Assembly: GCA_937888905.1 (NCBI GenBank) | Contig: CALATA010000006.1 | Location: forward strand, 1 to 64,000 | Reading direction: 5' to 3' | Length of the DNA: 64,000 nucleotides | Origin: Terrimonas sp937888905 | GTDB taxonomy: Bacteria > Bacteroidota > Bacteroidia > Chitinophagales > Chitinophagaceae | Position numbers and translations under genes: made by a program | The notes under the pieces: generated by a model | Databases searched by the model: none | What the model was told of the DNA's origin: nothing | Seen by the model: the letters and a program-made list of their open reading frames with translations, nothing else | Shown here: positions 15,871-23,852 of the stretch, one piece after another | Layout: each line of letters starts with the position of its first letter | Position numbering within the stretch: the first letter of the stretch is position 1

Positions 15871-16377
15871 TTACTTGAATAGTTTCAGGAGATTGCCCAC
15901 AAACCAGCTCTCTTCGGCTTTGATCATTGTATCCAATGTTTTATCCGCCTGCTTGCTCAGCTTCTTGATGCTACCCACTGTATCGAGGAATGCCTTCATG
16001 TGTTTGTCTTTTTTATCACCCTCGGTATTCTCGAGTTTGTCGAGCAATTGCAGCATAGGCTCGAGTTCGCGTTTCTTGCGTTCTTTCACGATCTGGCGCA
16101 CCACTTTCCAGATATCTTTTTCAGCTGAGAAAAATTCTTTGCGCTCTCCGGCTACGATTACCCGCTCTACCAAACCCCAGTTGATCAGTTCGCGGATGTT
16201 CATGTTGGCATTACCACGACTGATGTTCAATTCGGCCATGATATCATCCTGCGACAACGCATCGGGACTGATCATGAGCAGGGCATGGATTTGTGCCATG
16301 GTGCGGTTGATGCCCCAATGGGTGCCGAATGCGCCCCAGTTGCTGATGAATTGTTGTCTTGCTTCGGTGAGTTTCAT
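15871..16377 (-). CDS. GbsR/MarR-family transcriptional regulator
   Basis: 168 aa. Winged helix-turn-helix: IHALLMISPDALSQDDIMAELNISRGNANMNIRELINWGLVERVIVAGERKEFF (about residues 30-85), the GbsR-type pattern with a SRGNANMNIREL recognition helix. The C-terminal half is charged and helical, suited to dimerisation. It heads the minus-strand cluster ending in the epimerase. Its promoter is unusually clear: -33 TTTG (16412-16409), 19 nt, -7 TATCTTTG (16389-16382), then only 4 nt to the ATG. A 10-bp inverted repeat covers the -33 box, so autoregulation is likely. Confidence 0.87.
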   Translation of the reverse strand: MKLTEARQQFISNWGAFGTHWGINRTMAQIHALLMISPDALSQDDIMAELNISRGNANMNIRELINWGLVERVIVAGERKEFFSAEKDIWKVVRQIVKERKKRELEPMLQLLDKLENTEGDKKDKHMKAFLDTVGSIKKLSKQADKTLDTMIKAEESWFVGNLLKLFK

Positions 16378-16381
16378 GACC

Positions 16382-16389
16382 CAAAGATA
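16382..16389 (-). promoter_or_regulatory. -7 element of the GbsR/MarR gene
   Basis: TATCTTTG, a full match to TAnnTTTG. It lies 19 nt from a TTTG -33 box (16412-16409) and 4 nt from the start codon; the best complete promoter in the window. Confidence 0.75.
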
Positions 16390-16402
16390 AATTCCTGTTC
16401 CG

Positions 16403-16426
16403 AACTTTCAAAAATATTTGAAAGTT
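16403..16426. promoter_or_regulatory. Palindromic operator overlapping the GbsR/MarR promoter
   Basis: AACTTTCAAA (16403-16412) and TTTGAAAGTT (16417-16426), a perfect 10-bp inverted repeat with a 4-nt AATA spacer. It contains the -33 TTTG of the regulator's own promoter, so a bound dimer would block polymerase. Confidence 0.7.
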
Positions 16427-16468
16427 TAATTTTCCGACGCAGAAGATAAAGGTTGTGTACGTTGCCTT

Positions 16469-17221
16469 TCAATACGTAGCAAACGTTACGGGCTGCATCA
16501 TCAACGATCTGACCAGCTTACCATCTTTTCGCGCCGGATGCCATTGTGGTGATAGTCGTATAATCTTGATTGCTTCCTCATCACCGGCAAGTCCGATGGA
16601 TTTAAGGACGCGAAAGTCATGCGTGTAACCATCCGTACCAATGGTAAAAAGGATTTTTACGGCGGCAGAGCGGCTCATTTTTGATAGGCCGGCAGGTACG
16701 CTTAAATTTTTAACCAGGTATTTTGCCCAGTCCTCTTTTCCGCCTTTGAATACCGGGTCGTATTCGTCAGGGCCGTTTTTTCTTTTTCGTTCTGCCGTCA
16801 ATTCTTCTTTTGTTTTCTCACGGATCAGTTTTCCTTTTTCATACAATTCGGAACGGATCACCGCCAGCGAATCATCATAATAATTCCACCAGCCCTCTCT
16901 TCGCTGGTTATACACCCAGCCGGTGGTATCTACAAGTCCTTTCTGATCAAAAAGCGCAACGTAGCCATGTGGCTGCTGCATCTGTTTATCGCGATAGGTT
17001 TCTACATAAACCAGCGGACCGGTATTCTTATAATAACTGTATTGCCAGGTGGTGTCGTCAAACTCTTTAAGCAATCCCCGGTAAGAAGCTGTTTTTGTAT
17101 TACAGGGCGCGCCCTTTTCATCGTAAGTGTAATAAAAGATTCGGGGCGCTTTTTCTTTCTGGGCATTGGCTGTTGTTGCCGTAAGAAAGAGTAATAGCAG
17201 TGTGGAAGCGGGAAGATGCAT
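16469..17221 (-). CDS. Secreted protein with C-terminal TonB domain
   Basis: 250 aa. Signal peptide (residues 1-20, cleavage after ANA-Q). Residues about 30-130 contain repeated Y-x-x-x-G-x-W-x-Y-Y-like segments, similar to the MORN-type antitoxin/TonB-associated repeats common in Bacteroidota. Residues about 165-250 are a TonB-C domain (AAVKILFTIGTDGYTHDFRVLKSIGLAGDEEAIKIIRLSPQWHPA). It lacks an N-terminal anchor helix, so it is periplasmic rather than a classic energiser. Role unknown; flanked by unrelated genes. Confidence 0.7.
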   Translation of the reverse strand: MHLPASTLLLLFLTATTANAQKEKAPRIFYYTYDEKGAPCNTKTASYRGLLKEFDDTTWQYSYYKNTGPLVYVETYRDKQMQQPHGYVALFDQKGLVDTTGWVYNQRREGWWNYYDDSLAVIRSELYEKGKLIREKTKEELTAERKRKNGPDEYDPVFKGGKEDWAKYLVKNLSVPAGLSKMSRSAAVKILFTIGTDGYTHDFRVLKSIGLAGDEEAIKIIRLSPQWHPARKDGKLVRSLMMQPVTFATY

Positions 17222-17317
17222 GTAATCTGGTTAAAGAATTTAGGTGAAAATAGTCTGTTCCTATTCGAAGAACCTGCTGATGCTCGTGAATACACGAACC
17301 ACGGGTAAGTGGCTGTT

Positions 17318-17371
17318 TATTGACCATTCACTATTGACGATTGACGATTCACGATTCACCATTCACGACGT
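17318..17371. repeat. Intergenic repeat family E
   Basis: Tandem ATTGACGATTCACGATTCACC-like words directly after the stop codon of the NfeD-like gene (minus). GGCTGTT at 17311-17317 precedes it. The rest of the gap (17222-17310) has no feature I recognise. Confidence 0.7.
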
Positions 17372-17953
17372 TCACTCAGGTTCCTCCGCCAGGTCTGCCG
17401 CCAAATGCGTTGTTACCACCAGCACATTTTTTTCCTGTACACTCAAAACCTTCACCAGTCTGCCCGCAGCGATCGATTGTTCATCGGCGGATACGGCCGG
17501 AATTTCCCTTACCGAACCCTGTATCTTGATATGCACTTCGCCCTGGCCCTGCAAATGCGCAGGTACCGGCACATTCACTTCCCCGATCTTTCCGATGGCC
17601 TGCTGTATGTCGAATCCGGGACTGGCTTTTACATGCTGCAGGCTTTTCTGAAGAAACCAGATCAATACAACCGCCAGGGCACCCGCTGCAAGGGAAAGCA
17701 GGGTGGCTGTAACCAGCCCGGTGTCCGCAGCAAGCAGTGCTACGCCCGTCCATCCGGCTACGCAGCAAAAGGCAATGACATTCCGCACATTCATTAGTTG
17801 CGGCGTATAACGGTTCTTTTCTTCATCGCGATGTACCAATGAAAGGATGGTCTGGCTGGCAAACAGCAGCGAAAACAACAAGGCAACAGCCCAATATAAT
17901 TTTTCAGGGGTGCTGAGTTCCTGCCACCAGGACGGGATATCCAGTAGAAGCAT
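17372..17953 (-). CDS. NfeD-like membrane protein with C-terminal OB fold
   Basis: 193 aa. Three membrane segments (about residues 20-40, 58-77 and 82-103) are followed by a cytoplasmic region with IGKIGEVNVPVPAHLQGQGEVHIKIQGSVREIPAVSADEQSIAAGRLVKVLSV, the five-strand OB-fold pattern of NfeD family C-terminal domains. NfeD proteins normally pair with a flotillin (SPFH) gene; none is adjacent here. The stop codon lies in the first words of a family E repeat. Confidence 0.7.
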   Translation of the reverse strand: MLLLDIPSWWQELSTPEKLYWAVALLFSLLFASQTILSLVHRDEEKNRYTPQLMNVRNVIAFCCVAGWTGVALLAADTGLVTATLLSLAAGALAVVLIWFLQKSLQHVKASPGFDIQQAIGKIGEVNVPVPAHLQGQGEVHIKIQGSVREIPAVSADEQSIAAGRLVKVLSVQEKNVLVVTTHLAADLAEEPE

Positions 17954-17994
17954 GCACGATAGTTTGGTTATAACCGAATATAAAACATTCGGAA

Positions 17995-18020
17995 CAAAAA
18001 AAGATCCCGCCGAAGCGGGA
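17995..18020 (-). terminator. Rho-independent terminator of the PDH E2 gene
   Basis: Minus strand TCCCGC-TTCG-GCGGGA hairpin with a UUCG loop (18020-18005), then TCTTTTTTT. It lies about 32 nt after the E2 stop. Confidence 0.85.
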
Positions 18021-18051
18021 CCGTATTAAAGCTATTTTAACCCGGTCTTTA

Positions 18052-19740
18052 TCAGACCAGCATGCGGAGCGGTTCTTCCAGCAGGCTCTTCAGCGTTTGC
18101 AGGAAGGCAGCGCCTGTAGCGCCGTCCACTACTCTGTGGTCGCAGCTAAGGGTTACTTTCATTTGATTACCGGGAACAATTTCACCATTCTTCACCACCG
18201 GCACCTGGCTGATGCCACCTACTGCCAGGATACAGGCATCCGGTGAGTTGATGATGGCGGTGAATTCATCCACGCCAAACATACCGAGGTTGGAAATGGT
18301 GAAGGTGTTGCCTTCCCACTCAGAGGGCTGTAGTTTTTTGTCTTTGGCCTTCTGCGCCAGTTCTTTCACCTCACCGGCGATCTGCGCCAGCCCTTTCGTA
18401 TCGGCAAAACGGATAACCGGTACCAGCAGACCTTCTTCCACTGCTACGGCCACACCGATGTTTACGTGATGATTCACGCGGATTTTGTCGCCGAGCCAAC
18501 TGCTGTTGATCGCAGGATGTTTCTTCAATGCGATCGCACAGGCTTTCAGTACAATATCGTTGAAAGAGATTTTTACTTTGGCATTTTCATTGATGCGGGC
18601 GCGGGCTGCTACGGCGGCGTCCATATCGATCACCATGGTCACATAGAAATGCGGAGCAGTGAACAGGCTTTCGGAGAGGCGCTTGGCAATTACCTTGCGC
18701 ATTTGCGAAACGGGTACTTCGTCGAAGCTTACCTGACCGGCCGGCGCGGCTGGTGCACCGGATGATTTGGCAGCGGGAGCATTTGATGCAGCAGCAGCCT
18801 GTTGCGGGGTGTAGTTGTCGATGTCGGATTTAACGATACGTCCGTTGTCACCACTGCCCTGCACTTTCGCGAGGTCGATGCCTTTGTCGGCAGCCAGGCG
18901 ACGCGCGAGGGGAGACGCTTTTACACGGCCGTTTGCGTCAGCAGAACCGGATGCAGTTTCCGTTGCTTCTTCGGCTGCGGGAGCGGCTTCTTTTTCAGTT
19001 TTTTCTCCCGATGCTTCGGGACTTTTTGCTTCAGTAGCGGCTGGTACTGCGCCACCACCTTTTACGGCGGCTACGATCGCATCCACATCCACTTTTCCTT
19101 CTTCACCGATGATGCAGAGCAGGTCGTTCACCTGGATTTTTTCACCTTTCTGGGCTCCCTGGTACAACAGCGTTCCGTTTTTGTAGCTTTCCAGCTCCAT
19201 CGTGGCTTTGTCCGTTTCGATTTCGGCGAGTACATCACCTTTCTTCACGGCATCGCCCACTTTTTTATTCCATCCCGCGATCACCCCTTCGGTCATGGTG
19301 TCGCTCAGACGGGGCATCAGCACCACTTCTTCCATTTTGGAAACGTCGGGTAAACTTCCGCCTTTGTCAGCTTTTTCTTCTTTAGGCTGCTCTTCTTTCG
19401 GCTTTTCAGCAGGTTTTTCTGCCGAGGCTTCGGCAGGTTTGGCAGCTTCCTGCTTGGCGGGAGCGGTATTATTGCTTCCCAGCAGTCCTGAGATATCTTC
19501 GCCCGCATCGCCTACGATGGCCAGCAGATCGTCCACCTGAAGCTTGCCACCTTTCTCTGTACCAATATGCAACAGAACGCCATCTTTATAGCTTTCGAGC
19601 TCCATAGTAGCCTTGTCGGTTTCCACTTCAGCCAGCAAATCTCCTTTTTTTACCGTATCACCTACCTTTTTGTGCCAGGCCGCAATCACACCTTCGGTCA
19701 TGGTATCACTCAGGCGGGGCATTAATATCTTTTCAGCCAT
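18052..19740 (-). CDS. pdhC: Pyruvate dehydrogenase E2 (dihydrolipoyl acetyltransferase)
   Basis: 562 aa. Two near-identical lipoyl domains (residues about 1-76 and 137-212), each with the lipoylated lysine in ETDKATME. Linkers are rich in Ala, Pro, Glu and Lys. A peripheral subunit-binding domain follows (VKASPLARRLAADKGIDLAKVQGSGDNGRIVKSDI, about 268-303). The catalytic domain has the C-terminal SCDHRVVDGATGAAFL with the H-x-x-x-D-G active site. It transfers acetyl groups from lipoamide to CoA. E1 and E3 genes are not adjacent. A branched-chain E2 is possible, but the double-lipoyl layout fits PDH. Confidence 0.9.
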   Translation of the reverse strand: MAEKILMPRLSDTMTEGVIAAWHKKVGDTVKKGDLLAEVETDKATMELESYKDGVLLHIGTEKGGKLQVDDLLAIVGDAGEDISGLLGSNNTAPAKQEAAKPAEASAEKPAEKPKEEQPKEEKADKGGSLPDVSKMEEVVLMPRLSDTMTEGVIAGWNKKVGDAVKKGDVLAEIETDKATMELESYKNGTLLYQGAQKGEKIQVNDLLCIIGEEGKVDVDAIVAAVKGGGAVPAATEAKSPEASGEKTEKEAAPAAEEATETASGSADANGRVKASPLARRLAADKGIDLAKVQGSGDNGRIVKSDIDNYTPQQAAAASNAPAAKSSGAPAAPAGQVSFDEVPVSQMRKVIAKRLSESLFTAPHFYVTMVIDMDAAVAARARINENAKVKISFNDIVLKACAIALKKHPAINSSWLGDKIRVNHHVNIGVAVAVEEGLLVPVIRFADTKGLAQIAGEVKELAQKAKDKKLQPSEWEGNTFTISNLGMFGVDEFTAIINSPDACILAVGGISQVPVVKNGEIVPGNQMKVTLSCDHRVVDGATGAAFLQTLKSLLEEPLRMLV

Positions 19741-19865
19741 TTACCTTAAAATTTTGGCCGAAATTAAGATAAAATGATGAATTGACCGGGGACTTTCCCT
19801 GCATCGTCCGGGGTGTGGCAGGGCTGCCGGATATTTCTGTATTTTCATTTTTCCAAAACAGCGCC

Positions 19866-21995
19866 ATGTCCATTTCTGCCATCCGTTTTCCCTATCCCGC
19901 CACGCCAGGCAACGTGCCTGCTTCCGCCACGGAAGTTTCTCCCGGTTTCCGCCGCGAGGTGAAAGCTGTGTTGGGGATGATCGTCCTTTTCTTTATCGTT
20001 TACCTCCTGTTGCTCGCATTCGGAGCGGCACTGGCGGCCGGTTGCCTGTATCTCGGGTTCGTGTTGTTCACCAGTCTGTCTGGTTTCTGGGGCATCCTGG
20101 CCGGGCTCGGCATCATTAGTGTAGGCGTACTCGTTTTGTTTTTCCTGGTAAAATTCCTTTTTGCCGTCAACCGGTCCGATATGTCTTCCAGCGTACAGAT
20201 TACGGAAGAGGAACAGCCGGTGCTGTTTGCATTTATACGCAAAGTAGCCGAGGACACGCAGACACAGTTTCCCAAGAAGATCTTTCTTTCGGCAGATGTG
20301 AATGCGTCCGTTTCTTACAATTCCAGCTTCTGGAGCATGTTTCTGCCGGTGAAAAAGAACCTGCAGATCGGCCTCGGACTGGTCAATAGCATCAGCATAA
20401 GTGAATTCAAAGCAGTACTGGCGCATGAATTCGGTCACTTCTCGCAACGCAGCATGAAGCTCGGCAGTTTTGTGTACCAGGTAAACCGCATCATCTACAA
20501 CATGCTTTACCAGAACGCGGGTTACGCACAGGTGCTGAACGGACTGGGCAACCTGCATGGCCTGCTGGCAATCTTCACCCATATCACGATAGCGATCGTG
20601 CGCAGCATCCAGTGGATCCTGCAGCAGATGTATGGATTGATCAACCGCCGGTACAGCAGCCTGTCCCGCGAAATGGAATTTCATGCCGATGCAGTGGCCG
20701 CCAGTGTAAGCGGCAGCGAAGCATTGATCACCTCGCTCCGCCGCCTGGAGATTGCCGATACGGCCTTCGGACTCACCATTCAGCATTGCGCCCGTCTGCT
20801 CGAGCAAAAGAAAGTTACCCCCAATATTTATCCCAACCAGAAAGCCACACTCGAGGACCTTGCGATCAATTACAACCTGGACATGCAACATGGGCTGCCC
20901 GTGTTGACCGATGCATTTCTCGCAGGATTAAAAACCATGCGTGTCAATTATAAAGATCAATGGGCATCGCATCCCTCGCGTGAAGACCGTGAAGCACATT
21001 TGCGCAGCCTGAATATAACAGCGGAAAACGATCCACAGACAGCCTGGATATTGTTCGAGCGCATACCTTACTGGCAGGAGCAATTGACACAGAAAATATA
21101 TGCTTCGGCCGATTGTTCGGGCACGCATCCCATCGTTCCCCCGGAGTACAATGAATACCTTACCACCGAAAGGAATTTATACAGCCTTCCCGCGGAATAC
21201 AATGGCTATTATGACGGAAGACAACCCGAAGTGCCCGCAGAAGACGATATGCTTTATATACCTGGAACCGCCGCCGGTAAAACAGCCGCAGGTTTATTTG
21301 CGTCAGCGTATGCATCGCTGCCCAAAAAAATCACAAACCTGAATGCCGAAATCGCTTTGCTGCGCCAAATGGCGGCAGGTGAGGTGGAGGTCAAGACATT
21401 TGATTTTGATGGAAAAAAATACAACCGCGCAGAAGCATCGGCGCTCGCAGACGAACTGGTAAAAGAAGAAGAAGAATTGCGCCGACAATTGAAAACGCAC
21501 GATCTGCTCGTGGTGCGTTACTTCATTGAAGTAAGTACTGCAAAAGGTGAATCGCTTGAGAGCGCATACCATGCTTATTTTGCGGATGCACGTCTCGCCG
21601 CATCTTATCTCGATACATTGAATAAAACGCTCGCGAGTCTTCAGCCCATCTATACAGGCCAACTGCAAACAGCAGAGGCGGCCGAACAGCTGGTGAATGA
21701 ACTGCGCACCATACACGAACCGGTAGTTAAAAGACAATTACAAGTATGGCTGGACAAAGGCGTGTATGCAAACGATGCAACGGCGCGTGAGAGCGCGGAG
21801 AAATTTATCGCATCGAACAATCATTATTTCGACGGCACCGAGTTTTTTAACAACGAATTGATCGCCTTACATCAGCTCTGCGAGTCGAGCTGGCAGGCCG
21901 TGAATCAAAGATTGTTTGCAGATCTGAAGCATATTCTCGAAAAACAAACCCGTTTGTTTTCAGAAAATAAAAATGCAGCAACCGCAGCGGTTTAA
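19866..21995 (+). CDS. Membrane M48-family metalloprotease
   Basis: 709 aa from ATG-19866; a TTG 84 nt upstream is in-frame but adds no plausible sequence. Two membrane helices (residues about 36-62 and 75-103) are followed by the zinc motif HEFGH (187-191) and the third ligand region SREMEFHADAVAAS. The C-terminal 350 residues are helical and soluble, much longer than HtpX. It probably degrades or senses misfolded membrane proteins. Its TAA overlaps the TAA of dnaX on the other strand within TTAA at 21992-21995. Confidence 0.85.
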   Translation: MSISAIRFPYPATPGNVPASATEVSPGFRREVKAVLGMIVLFFIVYLLLLAFGAALAAGCLYLGFVLFTSLSGFWGILAGLGIISVGVLVLFFLVKFLFAVNRSDMSSSVQITEEEQPVLFAFIRKVAEDTQTQFPKKIFLSADVNASVSYNSSFWSMFLPVKKNLQIGLGLVNSISISEFKAVLAHEFGHFSQRSMKLGSFVYQVNRIIYNMLYQNAGYAQVLNGLGNLHGLLAIFTHITIAIVRSIQWILQQMYGLINRRYSSLSREMEFHADAVAASVSGSEALITSLRRLEIADTAFGLTIQHCARLLEQKKVTPNIYPNQKATLEDLAINYNLDMQHGLPVLTDAFLAGLKTMRVNYKDQWASHPSREDREAHLRSLNITAENDPQTAWILFERIPYWQEQLTQKIYASADCSGTHPIVPPEYNEYLTTERNLYSLPAEYNGYYDGRQPEVPAEDDMLYIPGTAAGKTAAGLFASAYASLPKKITNLNAEIALLRQMAAGEVEVKTFDFDGKKYNRAEASALADELVKEEEELRRQLKTHDLLVVRYFIEVSTAKGESLESAYHAYFADARLAASYLDTLNKTLASLQPIYTGQLQTAEAAEQLVNELRTIHEPVVKRQLQVWLDKGVYANDATARESAEKFIASNNHYFDGTEFFNNELIALHQLCESSWQAVNQRLFADLKHILEKQTRLFSENKNAATAAV

Positions 21996-23782
21996 TAATC
22001 CACGTTCAGCTTAAGGCGTTCTTTCAGTTCCCTGATCAGCGGATATTGCTCGGTCAGTTTCTGGAATTGCTGACCGGATGATAACGGAATTTCGATTTTT
22101 GGAGCGAGGTCTTTGTTTTCCTCCATGGCGATGAAAAGCTGCAGGTTGGCATTCTGCAATTTTTCTTTGAGAAACTCCGCCACATTCAACGCATTGGTTT
22201 CGATAAAACGAAACTGAATAGGGTCGTTGACTTTTACATAAAAGCTGTTCTCGTCTACCAGTTGCAGTTGCGCCATGTCGAATACACTGCCCGCTGCATT
22301 CTTTTGTGCTTTCAGCATTGCGGCATATTCATCCCACTTAGTGCGGAGTTCATCCATTACCAGCGGGCGGGCCACAATTTCTTTGGCCTCTTCCTGCATG
22401 TTTTTGAATTTGCTGCGCATCTGCGCCAGCCCGGAAATTTTTGGACTGGCTGGTTTGGCAGCAGTATTCGCAGGCGAAGTAGTTGGCGGTGGCGGAGTAG
22501 CTTGTTTTTGTGGTTGCGTTGCGGGCGGCGCCGTTTCAACAGTGAGTCGTGCTCCGGTGTTGTCATTGGTGGCTGCAGGTGCCGCAGGTTTCCACTCAAA
22601 TGCTTTTAAGGCGCGGAACGGGACGGCTCTTGCGCTGTCAACCCGTTTTTTTTTACTTACCGCGCTGCCATCGGCAGACAGTTCCATGGCTTGTTGCAGG
22701 TAACATAGCTTGATGAGCACCAGTTCCACATGCAGGCGCTTGTTGCGCGCAGCTTTGAAACCGATCTCTGCATCGTTGAGAATATTGAGCGCACTGATCA
22801 ATATACCTGCGGAAATAGTTGCCGCCGTTTCTACGTAACGCGATTTAAAACTTTCAACTGTTTCCAACAGTGAAGCGGCTCTTTCATCTTTGCACACGAG
22901 CAGGTTGCGCATGAATTCAGCAAGGCCATTCAGTACCAGGTCACCTTCAAATCCCTTGCGGTTGATGTCGTCGAACAACAACATGGCACCTGCCAGGTCT
23001 TGCGACATCATGCAGTTGAGCAGTTTGAAATAATAATCTGCATCGAGAATGTTGAGGTGCTCGAGGGTATTGTTATAGTTTAATTCACCGCCGGTAAAAC
23101 TTACGATCTTGTCCATGATGCTGAGTGCATCACGCATACAGCCTTCGCTTTTCTGCGCGATCACCTGCAAGGCTGCTTTTTCTGCTGTTACATGTTCTTT
23201 CTCGCAGATTTCCTGTAAGTGCTCAACGGTATCGTTGGTAGTGATGCGTTTGAAATCGAATATCTGGCAACGGCTCAGGATCGTCGGAAGGATTTTGTGT
23301 TTTTCGGTAGTGGCCAGGATGAAAATAGCATAGGAGGGCGGTTCTTCCAGCGTTTTCAGGAACGCGTTGAAGGCGGAAGAACTGAGCATGTGCACCTCAT
23401 CGATGATATACACTTTGTATTCGCCGGCCTGCGGAGCAAAACGCACCTGTTCTACGAGTGCGCGGATATCATCCACCGAGTTGTTACTCGCGGCATCGAG
23501 CTCATGAATGTTCATCGAAGTGCCTTCGTTGAACGAAACGCAGGAGTTGCAGGTATTGCACGCTTCCCCTTCTGCCGTGCGGTTTTCGCAGTTGATGGTT
23601 TTTGCGAGGATACGCGCGCAGGTTGTTTTACCCACACCCCGCGGACCGCAGAACAAAAAGGCATGCGCCAGTTGCTCCGATTTGATCGCGTTTTTCAGGG
23701 TGGTGGTGATATGACTTTGCCCTACAACCGTGTTGAACAATTGCGGACGGTATTTGCGTGCGGAAACGATGAATTTATCCAT
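21992..23782 (-). CDS. dnaX: DNA polymerase III gamma/tau subunit
   Basis: 596 aa. Clamp-loader ATPase: Walker A GPRGVGKT (46-53), a zinc module with Cys at 65, 75, 78 and 81, Walker B IIDEVH (126-131), and sensor LPTILSRCQIFDFKRI. Domain III ends near 365, followed by a Pro/Ala/Thr-rich linker and a tau-type C-terminal region. Codons 377-379 are nine consecutive A. Insertion of one A gives Lys-Lys-Lys-Thr-Gly-stop, which would yield a 381-residue gamma form. A -7 candidate TATTTTTG lies at 23827-23820. The 3' end is convergent with the M48 gene. Confidence 0.95.
   Translation of the reverse strand: MDKFIVSARKYRPQLFNTVVGQSHITTTLKNAIKSEQLAHAFLFCGPRGVGKTTCARILAKTINCENRTAEGEACNTCNSCVSFNEGTSMNIHELDAASNNSVDDIRALVEQVRFAPQAGEYKVYIIDEVHMLSSSAFNAFLKTLEEPPSYAIFILATTEKHKILPTILSRCQIFDFKRITTNDTVEHLQEICEKEHVTAEKAALQVIAQKSEGCMRDALSIMDKIVSFTGGELNYNNTLEHLNILDADYYFKLLNCMMSQDLAGAMLLFDDINRKGFEGDLVLNGLAEFMRNLLVCKDERAASLLETVESFKSRYVETAATISAGILISALNILNDAEIGFKAARNKRLHVELVLIKLCYLQQAMELSADGSAVSKKKRVDSARAVPFRALKAFEWKPAAPAATNDNTGARLTVETAPPATQPQKQATPPPPTTSPANTAAKPASPKISGLAQMRSKFKNMQEEAKEIVARPLVMDELRTKWDEYAAMLKAQKNAAGSVFDMAQLQLVDENSFYVKVNDPIQFRFIETNALNVAEFLKEKLQNANLQLFIAMEENKDLAPKIEIPLSSGQQFQKLTEQYPLIRELKERLKLNVDY
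22646..22654 (-). other. A9 slippage site in dnaX
   Basis: Nine consecutive A on the coding strand, read as three in-frame AAA codons (Lys377-379). A +1 slip meets TGA after two codons and a -1 slip meets TAA after 13 more codons, so either yields a gamma-length protein. Thermus thermophilus dnaX makes gamma by transcriptional slippage on the same kind of A9 run. Confidence 0.6.
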
Positions 23783-23819
23783 GGGAAATGCCTTGTGCTC
23801 CGTGTGGGAACGTCAACTG

Positions 23820-23827
23820 CAAAAATA
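23820..23827 (-). promoter_or_regulatory. -7 promoter element candidate of dnaX
   Basis: TATTTTTG fits TAnnTTTG, 37 nt upstream of the dnaX ATG, in the 70-bp gap after the GNAT-like gene. No clear -33. Confidence 0.4.
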
Positions 23828-23852
23828 CTTATGTTTTCGGTGTAATCCTTTT

